A program made the position numbers and the translations under genes. A stretch of DNA of 64,000 nt from Vibrio albus (GTDB taxonomy: Bacteria; Pseudomonadota; Gammaproteobacteria; Enterobacterales; Vibrionaceae). Shown in pieces: positions 9,297 through 18,229 of this stretch. The first letter of the stretch is position 1. The number at the start of each line of letters is the position of its first letter. The DNA lies in the NCBI RefSeq assembly GCF_003144035.1, contig NZ_QFWT01000001.1:620001-684000 (forward strand). Direction: 5' to 3'. The notes under the pieces were generated by a model that had not been told where the DNA came from, did no database searches, and was given only the letters and a program-made list of their open reading frames with translations.

Positions 9297-10195
9297 CAGT
9301 TCATCATCCTCATCACACCCGGTGCTGCGATCAGAATAACTATCGGGATCATAATAAACAGAATCAACGGGATAGACATCTTGGCTGATAACTTACCGAT
9401 TTTCTCTTCCACTCCCAGCATCTGCACTTCACGAATATCAACAGCCAGAGTAGTCAGTACAGTATAGATGGAAGAACCATACTGAAGACTTTGAGTCAGT
9501 GTCATCACAAAACTGCGTACTTCCGTCGTCGGAACGCGCTTATAAAGCTCATCCAACGCCCGCTCCAGCCCGACAATTTGTGCTCGTTCATTAGTACGCT
9601 TAAGCATATAAGCCAAATCCCGGTCAAAACCGACCATCTCTTGAGTCAGATATCCCATCGCGGCTTCTATGGTCATACCGGTCTGTACACATACTCCCAT
9701 CAAATCCAGTAAATATGGCAGATGGTTAGAGATTTTCTTCTGCAGACGTTTCTTTCGGGCAGCCAGATACATATCCGGCAATAAAATCACCACAAGCAGC
9801 CATAGTGCCAGAAGTGGCAGCAGATCCAACATTGAGCGTTCAAGCTTAATTCCGACGACGCCAATCACAATTAAACCCACAATCATCACAATATATTTTG
9901 CAGGCATCAGCAGGTAGGCAAAACGGGTATCGTATAAACCGGCCGCGATCAGTTTATCGCTCACATCAATATCAGAAGCCGCAAATAAATCAGTGAGATA
10001 CTTACCAACCACTTCAAACCGTTTGGTCTGAGCATCACCCGTTGCGTCACCGACAACAAATCGCTTTATGGTCCTCTTTCGGCGATACTGCTCTGCAAAC
10101 ACATACACAAAGATGGCAAAACTGATTAGCAGGGTAAACAAAGACACCAGAACCGGTATATTCCCCTGCTGAAGTAACATCAGAATATTCTGCAT
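9296..10195 (-). CDS. tadC: TadC inner-membrane platform protein (tad1)
   Basis: This 299-residue GspF/T2SF-type protein forms, with TadB, the inner-membrane platform on which the TadA ATPase acts. A hydrophobic N-terminal helix (residues 13-33) is followed by two membrane segments around 105-145 and a C-terminal one near 275-295. The cytoplasmic T2SF region contains HLPYLLDLMGVCVQTGMTIEAAM and LAYMLKRTNERAQIVGLERALDEL, nearly identical to TadC of tad2. It overlaps tadB and tadD by 1 bp each. Confidence 0.92.
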   Translation of the reverse strand: MQNILMLLQQGNIPVLVSLFTLLISFAIFVYVFAEQYRRKRTIKRFVVGDATGDAQTKRFEVVGKYLTDLFAASDIDVSDKLIAAGLYDTRFAYLLMPAKYIVMIVGLIVIGVVGIKLERSMLDLLPLLALWLLVVILLPDMYLAARKKRLQKKISNHLPYLLDLMGVCVQTGMTIEAAMGYLTQEMVGFDRDLAYMLKRTNERAQIVGLERALDELYKRVPTTEVRSFVMTLTQSLQYGSSIYTVLTTLAVDIREVQMLGVEEKIGKLSAKMSIPLILFIMIPIVILIAAPGVMRMMN

Positions 10196-11115
10196 TATTC
10201 GACTCCTTTCATCAGAGCCCAGATAATGCTGATACCGATAAACTCACTACCCAGTACATAATAGAGAATCGGTCGCCCTTCCGGCTCAAACATCACAAAC
10301 TCGTAGTTATCCGGTGTGATGTACTGCATCAGAATAAGAAAAACAAATGGAATAGCGGCGACTATTTTAGCCGACATGCGCGCTTCAGCCGTTAATGCGT
10401 ATTTTTTCTTATCGATAGCCCTGGCATCAAACATCAAACGATTAAGCCGTGTCATCACATCTTTCAACTGCCCCCCCCGGCTCATATTGGCTCTCAGGGT
10501 AATGACAAAGAAATAAAATGATGAATAAGGAAAACGCTTACAGGCCCGTTTAAAAACTTCATCCGCAGTGTCCCCCATTTGCAGACGCTGTCCCATCGAC
10601 TTAAACTCAGCACCAACGTCACCATCCAGAGTGTTACCAACGTAAATAATCGCATGCATGATACTTTCACCGGATGACACTGCGCTGGCCAGTATATTCA
10701 GGGCATCAGGAAAGGCCTCTTCAAATCGCTTACGTTCTCTTTTCTGCAACCAGCTATAACCAAAGTAAAATCCGGCCAGAAGCACAACAGTCATAACGAT
10801 ATAGATATTGCCACGAACGAATCTCTGGTTAACCTCCAGGCCGATAAAGAAAAGAACCCCAATAAACAGCACAACCTTAATCGCAGCAAAGCGGCCTATC
10901 TGTTTACCCAGATTATCTTTTCGGTCCATTAACCTTTGCCAGCGGCTACGCTCTATTAGCGTCCCGAAATTCACCGCCTGATCATCACCGGTCATGGAGT
11001 GAACTTGTACGGTTTTATTATATTCTTCCAGATAGTCATGCTGTTTGGTTTTGCTCAACAGAGCTATCAGGGTTAATAAAAGACCGCCTGCAAATAAAGA
11101 GATATACATGATCAT
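10195..11115 (-). CDS. tadB: TadB inner-membrane platform protein (tad1)
   Basis: The 306-residue GspF-like protein pairs with TadC in the pilus assembly platform. It has an N-terminal membrane helix, paired helices around residues 80-120, a cytoplasmic T2SF domain (FPDALNILASAVSSGESIMHAI) and C-terminal helices after residue 245. It starts 13 bp after tadA and overlaps tadC by 1 bp. A second Met two codons downstream of the chosen ATG is an alternative start. Confidence 0.92.
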   Translation of the reverse strand: MIMYISLFAGGLLLTLIALLSKTKQHDYLEEYNKTVQVHSMTGDDQAVNFGTLIERSRWQRLMDRKDNLGKQIGRFAAIKVVLFIGVLFFIGLEVNQRFVRGNIYIVMTVVLLAGFYFGYSWLQKRERKRFEEAFPDALNILASAVSSGESIMHAIIYVGNTLDGDVGAEFKSMGQRLQMGDTADEVFKRACKRFPYSSFYFFVITLRANMSRGGQLKDVMTRLNRLMFDARAIDKKKYALTAEARMSAKIVAAIPFVFLILMQYITPDNYEFVMFEPEGRPILYYVLGSEFIGISIIWALMKGVE

Positions 11116-11128
11116 GCGCTATGCCTTG

Positions 11129-12409
11129 TTACTGTCCTCTTGCCTGGAATAATGAATTAAGCTGGTCACCCAATCCGAAAAACTGAGCTTTTTCCACCAG
11201 AACTGAACGCTTCATCAGACCGGCGGTAATAAAGTTACCTTCTACTTTTTCAGCCCCCGGCCGTACCAGTTCCGGCTTAAACCGGAAAATTTCTTCCATC
11301 ACCACACTGGATCCTTCCAGACCCACCACTTCTGTAATGCTCATCACTTTACGGCTACCATCGTGTAAGCGGCTGATCTGGATGATAAGATCCACTGCAC
11401 TGACAATAGTCCGTCGAATGGCCTCCAACGGCAGGTTGCTGGTCGCCATCATCACCATAGCTTCAACACGGGATAGTGCATCCCGGGGCGTGTTGGCGTG
11501 CAGGGTTGACATTGAACCATCGTGACCTGTATTCATGGCCTGTAGCATTTCAAATGCCTCACTCCCCCGACACTCACCAACAATGATTCGGTCAGGCCTC
11601 ATACGCAGGGAGTTAATAACCAACTCCCGCTGGTGTATCGCCCCGGTATTTTCAATCCCGGCAGTCCGGGTTTCCAGCCGTACAACATGGGGCTGGAGCA
11701 GCCTTAGCTCCGCAGCATCCTCAATGGTGACAATACGTTCTTTATCAGAGATAAATTGCGACAATGCATTGAGCATGGTGGTTTTACCTGAGCCCGTACC
11801 ACCGGAAATCAGAATATTCAGACGGCAGCGTGAGGCGATCATTAACAACTGAGCCATTTCCGGACTCATCGCACCAAACTCAACTAATTTAGTAAAATCA
11901 ATCGACTGCTTCTTAAATTTACGGATTGAGATAGAAGTGCCATCTATCGCAATGGGCGGAATAACAATATTAACGCGGCTACCATCAGCAAGACGCGCAT
12001 CACACAACGGCATGGAGTCATCGACCCTACGTCCGACCCGACTGGCAATACGCTTGGCAATTTCCAGCACCTGAGCTTCATCAACAAAGTTGACTTTGAC
12101 CTTTTCCACCAAGCCGCCCCGCTCAACAAACACATTTTCATGCCCGTTGATCATAATATCGGTAATCGACTCGTCTTCCATTAATGGCTGTAAAGGCCCC
12201 AGCCCCTGCAGCTCATCCACCAGACTTTTGACATACTCATTGCGTAACAGAACGGGAACGGGCAGAGACTCTTTTTCTACCAGCATATCAACCGCTTTCG
12301 ATAGCTGTTGTGCCAGTTGTTCAGAACTCAGGCGGTTAATCGCTTCAGGATCCAGTGCATCAAAAATCTGACGTCTCAGTTTGATGTATGTCTGTTTTGC
12401 ATCACTCAT
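11129..12409 (-). CDS. tadA: TadA/CpaF assembly ATPase (tad1)
   Basis: TadA is the hexameric secretion-type ATPase that powers Flp pilus assembly at the cytoplasmic face. The 426 residues contain an N-terminal domain, Walker [10 protein letters not shown] near residue 205, an Asp-box region [11 protein letters not shown], Walker B IIVGECRG and the His box [13 protein letters not shown]. All catalytic elements look intact. The TadA protein of tad2 is almost collinear and mostly identical. Unlike tad2, where tadZ and tadA are about 6 bp apart, here a 93-bp gap precedes the gene. Confidence 0.96.
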   Translation of the reverse strand: MSDAKQTYIKLRRQIFDALDPEAINRLSSEQLAQQLSKAVDMLVEKESLPVPVLLRNEYVKSLVDELQGLGPLQPLMEDESITDIMINGHENVFVERGGLVEKVKVNFVDEAQVLEIAKRIASRVGRRVDDSMPLCDARLADGSRVNIVIPPIAIDGTSISIRKFKKQSIDFTKLVEFGAMSPEMAQLLMIASRCRLNILISGGTGSGKTTMLNALSQFISDKERIVTIEDAAELRLLQPHVVRLETRTAGIENTGAIHQRELVINSLRMRPDRIIVGECRGSEAFEMLQAMNTGHDGSMSTLHANTPRDALSRVEAMVMMATSNLPLEAIRRTIVSAVDLIIQISRLHDGSRKVMSITEVVGLEGSSVVMEEIFRFKPELVRPGAEKVEGNFITAGLMKRSVLVEKAQFFGLGDQLNSLFQARGQ

Positions 12410-12502
12410 AATTACGGCTACCTATGCTTGGTTTACGACAACTCACTTCCGTAAATTATTTCGCAAGATAGCAATCTCTATCTGCACGAAAAAAGCCTAA
12501 AC

Positions 12503-13735
12503 TTATTTACGGGAGAAAAGGCGAAAGCCTTTTTTCGGCTCATCTTCACCAACAATAAGGGAAGCCAAACTATGTAGCGCTTTAGATGCTTTGCCTTTTT
12601 GCTGGCTGATTCGTTTAGTGTCCAGAATCATAGCATCTAGTTTTTTTATATAAGGGATAACTACATCAACTTTTTGATGTAAATACTTTTCAGCTTCGGC
12701 GAAAGTGACCGTTGCTGCACTTTGCGGCATGGTGTAATTCATCACCAGCAACAGACGTAGTTGTGAATCTGATGATTTTACCTCCATTAACTGCTGCTTT
12801 ATTCTTGCCGCTTCCCTGAGCCCCGAAACTGTTGGGGGGAAGACAAGAATGACACTGTCGGAAATATCGACTATTTCATCCTGAGAAAAGGTCTGCCGCA
12901 CTACCGACGAGATATCGTCAACAATAAAGTTTACATCAACGGCAACCTGATCAATCACTGCTTTGGTATATTCTTTAATGTCACGGTTTTCCATCCCTGC
13001 CGAGGTCAGAGAAAGCACCGATAACATTTTAGTATGCTTAGTCAGCAAGCTTTGGGCGGAGGTGTTATCCAGAGTCGAGGCGAAAGAGCCTGGACGCAAA
13101 TCCCGTTTCTCAAATTGCTTCATGCCCATCATGATATCAACGTTCCCGCCCTGATAATCATGATCAACAAGTACGCATGAGGAACGTTTATCTTCCGATA
13201 ACAGGTATGCTATCTCCGCACTGATAAATGTTGTGCCTGTTCCGCCTTTACACCCCAGGATGCTCACTTGCTTAGCTTTGCGCTTTTGGCCCAAGCCGCG
13301 ATTACGATGACGGTTTTCATGTACGCTGATAACAAACTCTATCAGGTCATGTTTGGTAATAGGCCAGAACAGATAGTAAAAACCCATCTGCTTCAGATTA
13401 CGTATGGTTGAAATGGCATCTTCACTGCCGATCACAATCACAGAAGCATTATTTGGTAAAAGGTGCCCTATTCTCTCCGCATCTGCGGTGACATTCTGGC
13501 TCTCATTGAGCTCAATAATGACAATCTCTATATTTTCATGTCGTACGTGTTCTTTGATCTGCTCATCACCATTTGGTAACAGAACCGGCGTCACCAAACC
13601 TTCGAAACGATACGCCTCTTTAACCAAAGACCGGCACTGCTCTGTCTGGAAAAAAAGTACTGAGGTTATTTCCTGCTGTTGTTCTGCCTCAGTGTCATCG
13701 GCACCTTTCTTTAGGATATCTACTAAGTCAAACAC
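12503..13735 (-). CDS. tadZ: TadZ/CpaE pilus localisation ATPase (tad1)
   Basis: The 410-residue protein has an N-terminal receiver-like domain (about residues 20-135, with IEIVIIELNES and VIVIGSEDA) and a ParA/MinD-type ATPase domain beginning at VSILGCKGGTGTTFISAE near residue 158. That segment is a deviant Walker A. TadZ proteins position the Tad machine, often at a pole. The start is a GTG at 13735, directly abutting the rcpB stop. It is followed by a 93-bp gap before tadA. Confidence 0.9.
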   Translation of the reverse strand: MFDLVDILKKGADDTEAEQQQEITSVLFFQTEQCRSLVKEAYRFEGLVTPVLLPNGDEQIKEHVRHENIEIVIIELNESQNVTADAERIGHLLPNNASVIVIGSEDAISTIRNLKQMGFYYLFWPITKHDLIEFVISVHENRHRNRGLGQKRKAKQVSILGCKGGTGTTFISAEIAYLLSEDKRSSCVLVDHDYQGGNVDIMMGMKQFEKRDLRPGSFASTLDNTSAQSLLTKHTKMLSVLSLTSAGMENRDIKEYTKAVIDQVAVDVNFIVDDISSVVRQTFSQDEIVDISDSVILVFPPTVSGLREAARIKQQLMEVKSSDSQLRLLLVMNYTMPQSAATVTFAEAEKYLHQKVDVVIPYIKKLDAMILDTKRISQQKGKASKALHSLASLIVGEDEPKKGFRLFSRK

Positions 13736-14236
13736 TTAATCACCACCCCTTAACATCTTTTCCGGATTAACCATCGACTGCCAGCGAGCCCCGTCGGAAT
13801 AGCAGCCAACTTCATTATGACCGTAATTACCTACTTTCTCGTAATCACACACCTTAACCACGGCACGATTAACCATCGTTTCAAACTTCAGGTCAAAAGG
13901 TTTCTCATCCGTTACGTGTCGGCCTTTCGTCACACTGAGTTTATATTTATCAACCCCCTGCCCGAGCAGATACTGGTAATAATTGTCCGCCAGCTTCTTA
14001 CCATCGCGGCTATACCAGATCAGGCTAACCATCTGAGTCGTCACTTTATCCCAGTGGCTTCGAGCGTATTGGTCTAGCTGTTCACGGGCTTTTTCCTGGT
14101 TACCTTTTTTAATACTCACACCAAGAGAGTAAGTTACCGGTACAACCTGAATTTCAGCCCCTTCCCTTTCCGCAATATGCTCAGCACAACCACTTAACAG
14201 ACCAGCAATGAAAATAGCCGTTATTATCTTTTTCAT
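13736..14236 (-). CDS. rcpB: RcpB/CpaD-like pilus lipoprotein (tad1)
   Basis: The 166-residue product has a lipoprotein signal ending LLSGC, so it is probably a periplasm-facing outer-membrane lipoprotein that stabilises the RcpA secretin. No enzymatic motif is visible. The first mature segment (AEHIAEREGAEIQVVPVTYS) is identical to that of the tad2 copy. It overlaps rcpA by 4 bp (ATGA) and abuts tadZ. The name follows position between rcpA and tadZ as in other tad operons plus the lipoprotein character. Confidence 0.8.
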   Translation of the reverse strand: MKKIITAIFIAGLLSGCAEHIAEREGAEIQVVPVTYSLGVSIKKGNQEKAREQLDQYARSHWDKVTTQMVSLIWYSRDGKKLADNYYQYLLGQGVDKYKLSVTKGRHVTDEKPFDLKFETMVNRAVVKVCDYEKVGNYGHNEVGCYSDGARWQSMVNPEKMLRGGD

Positions 14237-15603
14237 TGTTTAAAGCCCCCGCTTGCCAGAACCTTGTTCGCCCACATGCCTTTTGCTTTATCGTAAGAGC
14301 TATCCAAAGCAAAGAAACGTTGCAATGTGTGCGTTTTTTCCATGGTTGGTAACTGAACCTGAGACGGATGAACCGGCTGCACTAAGTTAACCGTGGCAAC
14401 AATAATCAGTTCTGTTTTTGTGCGGTTAGTTTCGGTATGGCGGAATAACGAACCAAGAATAGGCACATCACCAATAAACGGAATACGTTGTAATGATTCC
14501 CTGTCTTCCGTATTCAGCAGCCCCCCAAGAATGAAACTCTGGCCATCTCCCAATTCTACCGTTGTTCTTGCCCGTCTGGTTTTCAGGGCAGGTAAATCAT
14601 AGCTTCCACTGGTATAAGTATTGTCCAGAGCACTCACTTCCGGCATCAGAGACAGTTTTATCTTGTCATCTCTCAAAACTTTCGCCATCAGCTCAAGACG
14701 CACACCATACTCTCGATAAGCCACATTGGTGCCGCCATCCATCACAGTGACAACCGGTATTTCTCCCCCCGCCAGGAAACTGGCCGTTTCGCCTGATATA
14801 ACGGAAAGATTTGGTTCGGCAAGAACCTGACCAACATTATCGTTACCGATAGCGGTAATCACAGAAATAATATCGTCGGCACTGAAACGGGTCAGTTGAT
14901 CAACAAATATTCCGCTGGAATAGCCTGCACTGCCAAGGTCGATGCCCAGCTCTTCGATAAATGAATGAGTCACTTCAGCAATAGAAAGCTTCACGTTAAC
15001 CTGTTTGGTCGCGATCACTTCGATATTGTTGACCAGACCTTTGAACTTATATTTACGCATAAAGTCCATTTCATGGCTGCCTTCACCAATATCCCATTCA
15101 ACACTCTTTACCTCAGCGTCTTTACCCATCAGCTCACCCACCAGATTATAGATATCTTCTTTTTCCTGATCGGTCGCCACCGTTCCACTCAGAACAGCCT
15201 GATCACCAAGGTTGTAGATCTCCACATCCACATCGGGAAAACGCAGCTGAATCTGCTGTTGAATATGTACCAGACTTTTATTGACGATTAACTTACGGGA
15301 AATCAGCGTCTTTCCGTCTTCATCGAAAATCATCAGTGAGGTATTACCCAGCTTTTTACCGAAAAACACCACTTTGTGCTTTTCCACTACCTGATAATCC
15401 GCAACTGAAGGATCAGAGATAAATACAGACCCTATATCAGCGCTGACACTGATGGTCTGAGCGTCTCCCTCGGAAAGATTGACAATTTTTGCCGCCCATC
15501 CCCATGGACTGGCCAACAGCAAAGAAAAAAGAAGAAGAATAGGTAGAGCCACTGTTGTTCTAACACGTTGAGGTATTTGACCTTGTATAGGTTGTGCATC
15601 CAT
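14233..15603 (-). CDS. rcpA: RcpA/CpaC secretin (tad1)
   Basis: The 456-residue product is the outer-membrane channel for the Flp pilus. A signal peptide (hydrophobic core LPILLLFSLLLASPWGW) precedes the N-terminal pilus-secretin domain (AKIVNLSEGDAQTISV), a BON-like region around DVEIYNLGDQAVLSGTV, and the C-terminal secretin domain. The secretin domain shows VLAEPNLSVISGETASFLAG and a late RIPFIGDVPILGSLF. It is 19 bp after rcpC and overlaps rcpB by 4 bp. It is strongly similar to the tad2 copy throughout except at the signal peptide and around residues 215-235. Confidence 0.94.
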   Translation of the reverse strand: MDAQPIQGQIPQRVRTTVALPILLLFSLLLASPWGWAAKIVNLSEGDAQTISVSADIGSVFISDPSVADYQVVEKHKVVFFGKKLGNTSLMIFDEDGKTLISRKLIVNKSLVHIQQQIQLRFPDVDVEIYNLGDQAVLSGTVATDQEKEDIYNLVGELMGKDAEVKSVEWDIGEGSHEMDFMRKYKFKGLVNNIEVIATKQVNVKLSIAEVTHSFIEELGIDLGSAGYSSGIFVDQLTRFSADDIISVITAIGNDNVGQVLAEPNLSVISGETASFLAGGEIPVVTVMDGGTNVAYREYGVRLELMAKVLRDDKIKLSLMPEVSALDNTYTSGSYDLPALKTRRARTTVELGDGQSFILGGLLNTEDRESLQRIPFIGDVPILGSLFRHTETNRTKTELIIVATVNLVQPVHPSQVQLPTMEKTHTLQRFFALDSSYDKAKGMWANKVLASGGFKQ

Positions 15604-15622
15604 ACCATGTCCCTGTTTATTG

Positions 15623-16426
15623 TTATTTTATACTTGTCGCACCAGCACGAAATTCTTTGATTGCCTGGTAACCAGGAATCACATCCCCCGAATTTGCCCT
15701 AAGCCGCTTCGCCTCTACTGCTCCAAGAGACTTATGGACTTCCAACTGAGCAATTTTTTTAGCAATGATCAACTTCGCTAACTGTTCCTGACTCAACTCC
15801 AGCACCATGGTGACATCGGTATCCACTTCTTTTGACGTCACTTTTTCAACTTCTGTTGGAATATAGCTCTGAACCTGTAATACCTTTATAGCCATTAAGA
15901 TAGGGGAAAGAGACACTGACTGAAGTCCCCTTACCGTATTTTCACTGGCCATATTCTGGCTCACCGACGATAGCGCAACAATATCCACCAGACTGCCCTG
16001 AGTAATCACCCCCCCGATGATGGTTTCCGGTTCGACCTTAACCGCATAAGGTACCATCCCCTGGGAAACCGTCAGTTCAACATAAGCCGGATCATCAGGA
16101 TGAATAAAATCACGGTTGGTGATCCATTGCCCTGGTTCCAGTTCTTCTCCGGCGACCATTCCTTTCACAAACTCAATGTTTGTATCGTTAACCAAACCAT
16201 GTTGATTGGCTTCAGACTCTGATACCAGTCTGGTTTCCAGATCCCGGTTTGTCACTACCTGCCCGGGCTGTAATGTGTTTTTTGTTAACCAGATCCGCAG
16301 TTGCTTAGGTGCTTCTGCTAATTTTTCCTGTGGTTTTTCCGTATTCTGAACCAAATTTCCGGACAGACCATATAAACCCGCGCCCATGGCGATGACAGCG
16401 ACAGGCAGCAACACTTTTAAATTCAT
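15623..16426 (-). CDS. rcpC: RcpC/CpaB pilus assembly protein (tad1)
   Basis: The 267-residue protein has one N-terminal membrane/signal helix (VLLPVAVIAMGAGLYGLSG) and a SAF-type region (TLQPGQVVTNRDLETRLV) followed by a CpaB/RcpC domain. It acts in the periplasm with the RcpA secretin. I chose ATG 16426 over the in-frame GTG at 16432 because AGGTGG precedes the ATG at normal spacing. It starts 7 bp after the tadV stop. Confidence 0.9.
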   Translation of the reverse strand: MNLKVLLPVAVIAMGAGLYGLSGNLVQNTEKPQEKLAEAPKQLRIWLTKNTLQPGQVVTNRDLETRLVSESEANQHGLVNDTNIEFVKGMVAGEELEPGQWITNRDFIHPDDPAYVELTVSQGMVPYAVKVEPETIIGGVITQGSLVDIVALSSVSQNMASENTVRGLQSVSLSPILMAIKVLQVQSYIPTEVEKVTSKEVDTDVTMVLELSQEQLAKLIIAKKIAQLEVHKSLGAVEAKRLRANSGDVIPGYQAIKEFRAGATSIK

Positions 16427-16433
16427 ATCCACC

Positions 16434-16856
16434 TCATGAAAGCGAGGCTAAAATCCCCAGCCAACAACCAAGCGCAATAGATATTCCGTAAGGCACTGTT
16501 GTATCGTTATTTTTTGTAACCAGCTTTGCATACAGCAGCGTCGCGATTGCGACAATACCGCCGCTAAATGCAATCATAAGAAAAGTAAACAGGTGGTAGG
16601 CCGGGTCGATAGCAGGAACAAGTACTGCTAATAATTTGACATCTCCGGCACCAAACACGCCTAGCCACCATAAAAGAAACCCAATACCGAATACCGGTAT
16701 GGCATACAGCCACTGACTTAACACATCCGCCTGATAGCAGTACACCAGAACCATCAGTGATGTAACCATCACTAAAGCGTTAGAAATTATTCTGTAACGT
16801 AAATCAGAATAGATAACTAACAGCATTAGTAATGAAAAAAGAATTAGCCACACCAC
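16434..16856 (-). CDS. tadV: TadV prepilin peptidase (tad1, only copy)
   Basis: This 140-residue polytopic protein is a short type IV prepilin (A24) aspartyl peptidase that cleaves Flp and the TadE/TadF pseudopilins after Gly. The two catalytic aspartates are visible in IYSDLRYR near residue 18 and GAGDVK near residue 70, the latter in the family GxGD motif. Around four to five hydrophobic segments span the protein. The start is a GTG with a weak ribosome-binding site, so the exact N-terminus is uncertain. It lies between flp1 and rcpC as in other tad operons. tad2 has no equivalent gene, making this the likely peptidase for both loci. Confidence 0.9.
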   Translation of the reverse strand: MVWLILFSLLMLLVIYSDLRYRIISNALVMVTSLMVLVYCYQADVLSQWLYAIPVFGIGFLLWWLGVFGAGDVKLLAVLVPAIDPAYHLFTFLMIAFSGGIVAIATLLYAKLVTKNNDTTVPYGISIALGCWLGILASLS

Positions 16857-16905
16857 AATAAACTTATTTGTATTAGGTTATGATACTAGTACAGCAGAAA
16901 ATGAA

Positions 16906-17127
16906 TTAACCCGCACTGGCAATTTTGCTAGTAATTGTACCCATGGCACTGTTTAGGGCACCACCAAGAGTATTCTCACCAGTGGTGGCAAAAGCAGCAC
17001 CAACAATCGTCGCAACCGCCACACCAATAATCGCGTATTCAATTGCCGTCACACCACGTTGATCCTTTTTAAAATCTTCCAGTGCAAGCCTAGCCTTAAC
17101 GTAAGTTGAAAGAAGCATTTTGTTCAC
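16906..17127 (-). CDS. flp: Flp-type major pilin of tad1
   Basis: The 73-residue prepilin has a 25-residue leader ending DQRG, then VTAIEYAIIGVAVATIVGAAF. This gives the Flp motif with adjacent Glu-Tyr at +5/+6 and a hydrophobic assembly helix. Mature pilin would be 48 residues and small, as is usual for Flp. It is polymerised into type IVc pili for surface adhesion and microcolony formation. TGGAGTG precedes the ATG. It is the first gene of tad1, 49 bp before tadV; no clear attenuator was seen in that gap. Confidence 0.95.
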   Translation of the reverse strand: MNKMLLSTYVKARLALEDFKKDQRGVTAIEYAIIGVAVATIVGAAFATTGENTLGGALNSAMGTITSKIASAG

Positions 17128-17569
17128 TCCATCTAATTATTTAACATTATGATTTAATTTTTTAATTTTCCTGACAAAGATAAAAATATACCGGTCAGAA
17201 TGCATGGCGAGATTAGCATAAATTTTTCATATGAAAAAAGTTGACTCAGAGCCTTAGACGGTTTTCAGGTCAAAACCAAACACCAATAAAACAAAAACAA
17301 AACAAATGCTTAACAAATAGGTTAACAAAATTAAAAAGAGATCCACATCACAGTATAAATTGCGTGCCACATAATATATTGATTAATAAGAGCTATTACA
17401 CTAATCCAGAAAAATTTATTATGTGCAGATTTGGAGAAAGAAAATTAGCAAAGAGGAAATATATGATTTTATTCATGATTCTCATTGTTGTGCAGTAAAT
17501 TAGTCTTACTTGTAAGACCTTTGGTTATTTTTTGTCATTCAAAAAATAAGGGGCCAAAGCCCCCTTATT
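17128..17569. other. AT-rich leader upstream of flp of tad1
   Basis: About 440 bp without a convincing gene. It holds the flp promoter region of tad1, on the minus strand, and the end of the tad2 transcript. The central part is very A-rich, with many AAAACAAA-like runs around 17275-17335, a composition often bound by nucleoid proteins such as H-NS. I could not place a sigma-54 site or clear -35/-10 pair. The single 85-codon frame here looks spurious. Confidence 0.55.
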
Positions 17570-17571
17570 TT
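17541..17571 (-). terminator. Terminator at the end of tad2
   Basis: On the minus strand AATAAGGGGGC pairs with GCCCCTTATT around a short loop and is followed by a T-rich stretch. It overlaps the stop codon of the tad2 OmpA-like gene. It should separate tad2 transcription from flp of tad1, making the two loci independent operons. Confidence 0.8.
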
Positions 17572-18229
17572 AGTCAACTGATACCATATCTACCCGACGG
17601 TTTTTCCTCCGTCCTTCTCTGTTTGCATTACTGGCAACCGGTTCATTTTCACCTTTAGACACTGTGGTCAATGTCTGCGGATCAATCCCTTTATCAATCA
17701 GATACGCTTTAACGGATTCAGAACGCTTCAGCCCCAGAGTCATATTATAACTTTTCGTACCAATGCTATCGGTATGTCCTTCCAGGATTAAGTTAGATGG
17801 TCGTGTTTGCAGCTTTTCAATCAAAGACTGAAGAATATATCTGGCATCCTGCTTCAGATTAAAGCGGTCAAAATCAAAAAAGACTCTGGCCAGAATCTCA
17901 CCCTGTTTATACCCCTGGATCTGACCTTTAGACAGCAGATATTCGGCACATTCGGTGCTGACACCAGCACCAATAATATCCTTAGCAACAAGATCAATCG
18001 TCGCCTGATAAGCACTTGGTGAAGAGATGAGATAGAAAGGCCCGCTCGCCAGATTAACCTGAGTCGCATCACCGATAACAATGCTTTCTTCATAAGAAAC
18101 ATCTTTATTGGCACAATAATATTGCAGTGCCCGGTTAACATCCCGACTCTCTTCAGTGGCAGAAACAGATAACCCGGCTGTTGATGCCACTAATACCATA
18201 ATTCCGTATAGTAAGTTTCTTGTTTTCAT
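17570..18229 (-). CDS. OmpA-family protein closing tad2
   Basis: The 219-residue product has an N-terminal signal peptide (LLYGIMVLVASTAGLSVSA) and a C-terminal OmpA/peptidoglycan-binding domain containing ARVFFDFDRFNL, NLILEGHTDSIGTKSYN and RRKNRRVDM. It resembles its tad1 counterpart across its whole length, including the N-terminal segment VNRALQYYCANKDVSYEES. It probably anchors the tad2 apparatus to the cell wall. Its ATG abuts the stop of tadG, and a terminator overlaps its stop codon. Confidence 0.85.
   Translation of the reverse strand: MKTRNLLYGIMVLVASTAGLSVSATEESRDVNRALQYYCANKDVSYEESIVIGDATQVNLASGPFYLISSPSAYQATIDLVAKDIIGAGVSTECAEYLLSKGQIQGYKQGEILARVFFDFDRFNLKQDARYILQSLIEKLQTRPSNLILEGHTDSIGTKSYNMTLGLKRSESVKAYLIDKGIDPQTLTTVSKGENEPVASNANREGRRKNRRVDMVSVD

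Noticed and set aside
17241..17498. 85-codon plus-strand frame upstream of flp of tad1
   Set aside because: Low-complexity AT-rich sequence, no recognisable domain and no convincing start signal; more likely leader DNA.
17128..17540. Sigma-54 promoter for flp of tad1
   Set aside because: No GG-N10-GC pair with the surrounding consensus could be placed at a reasonable distance.
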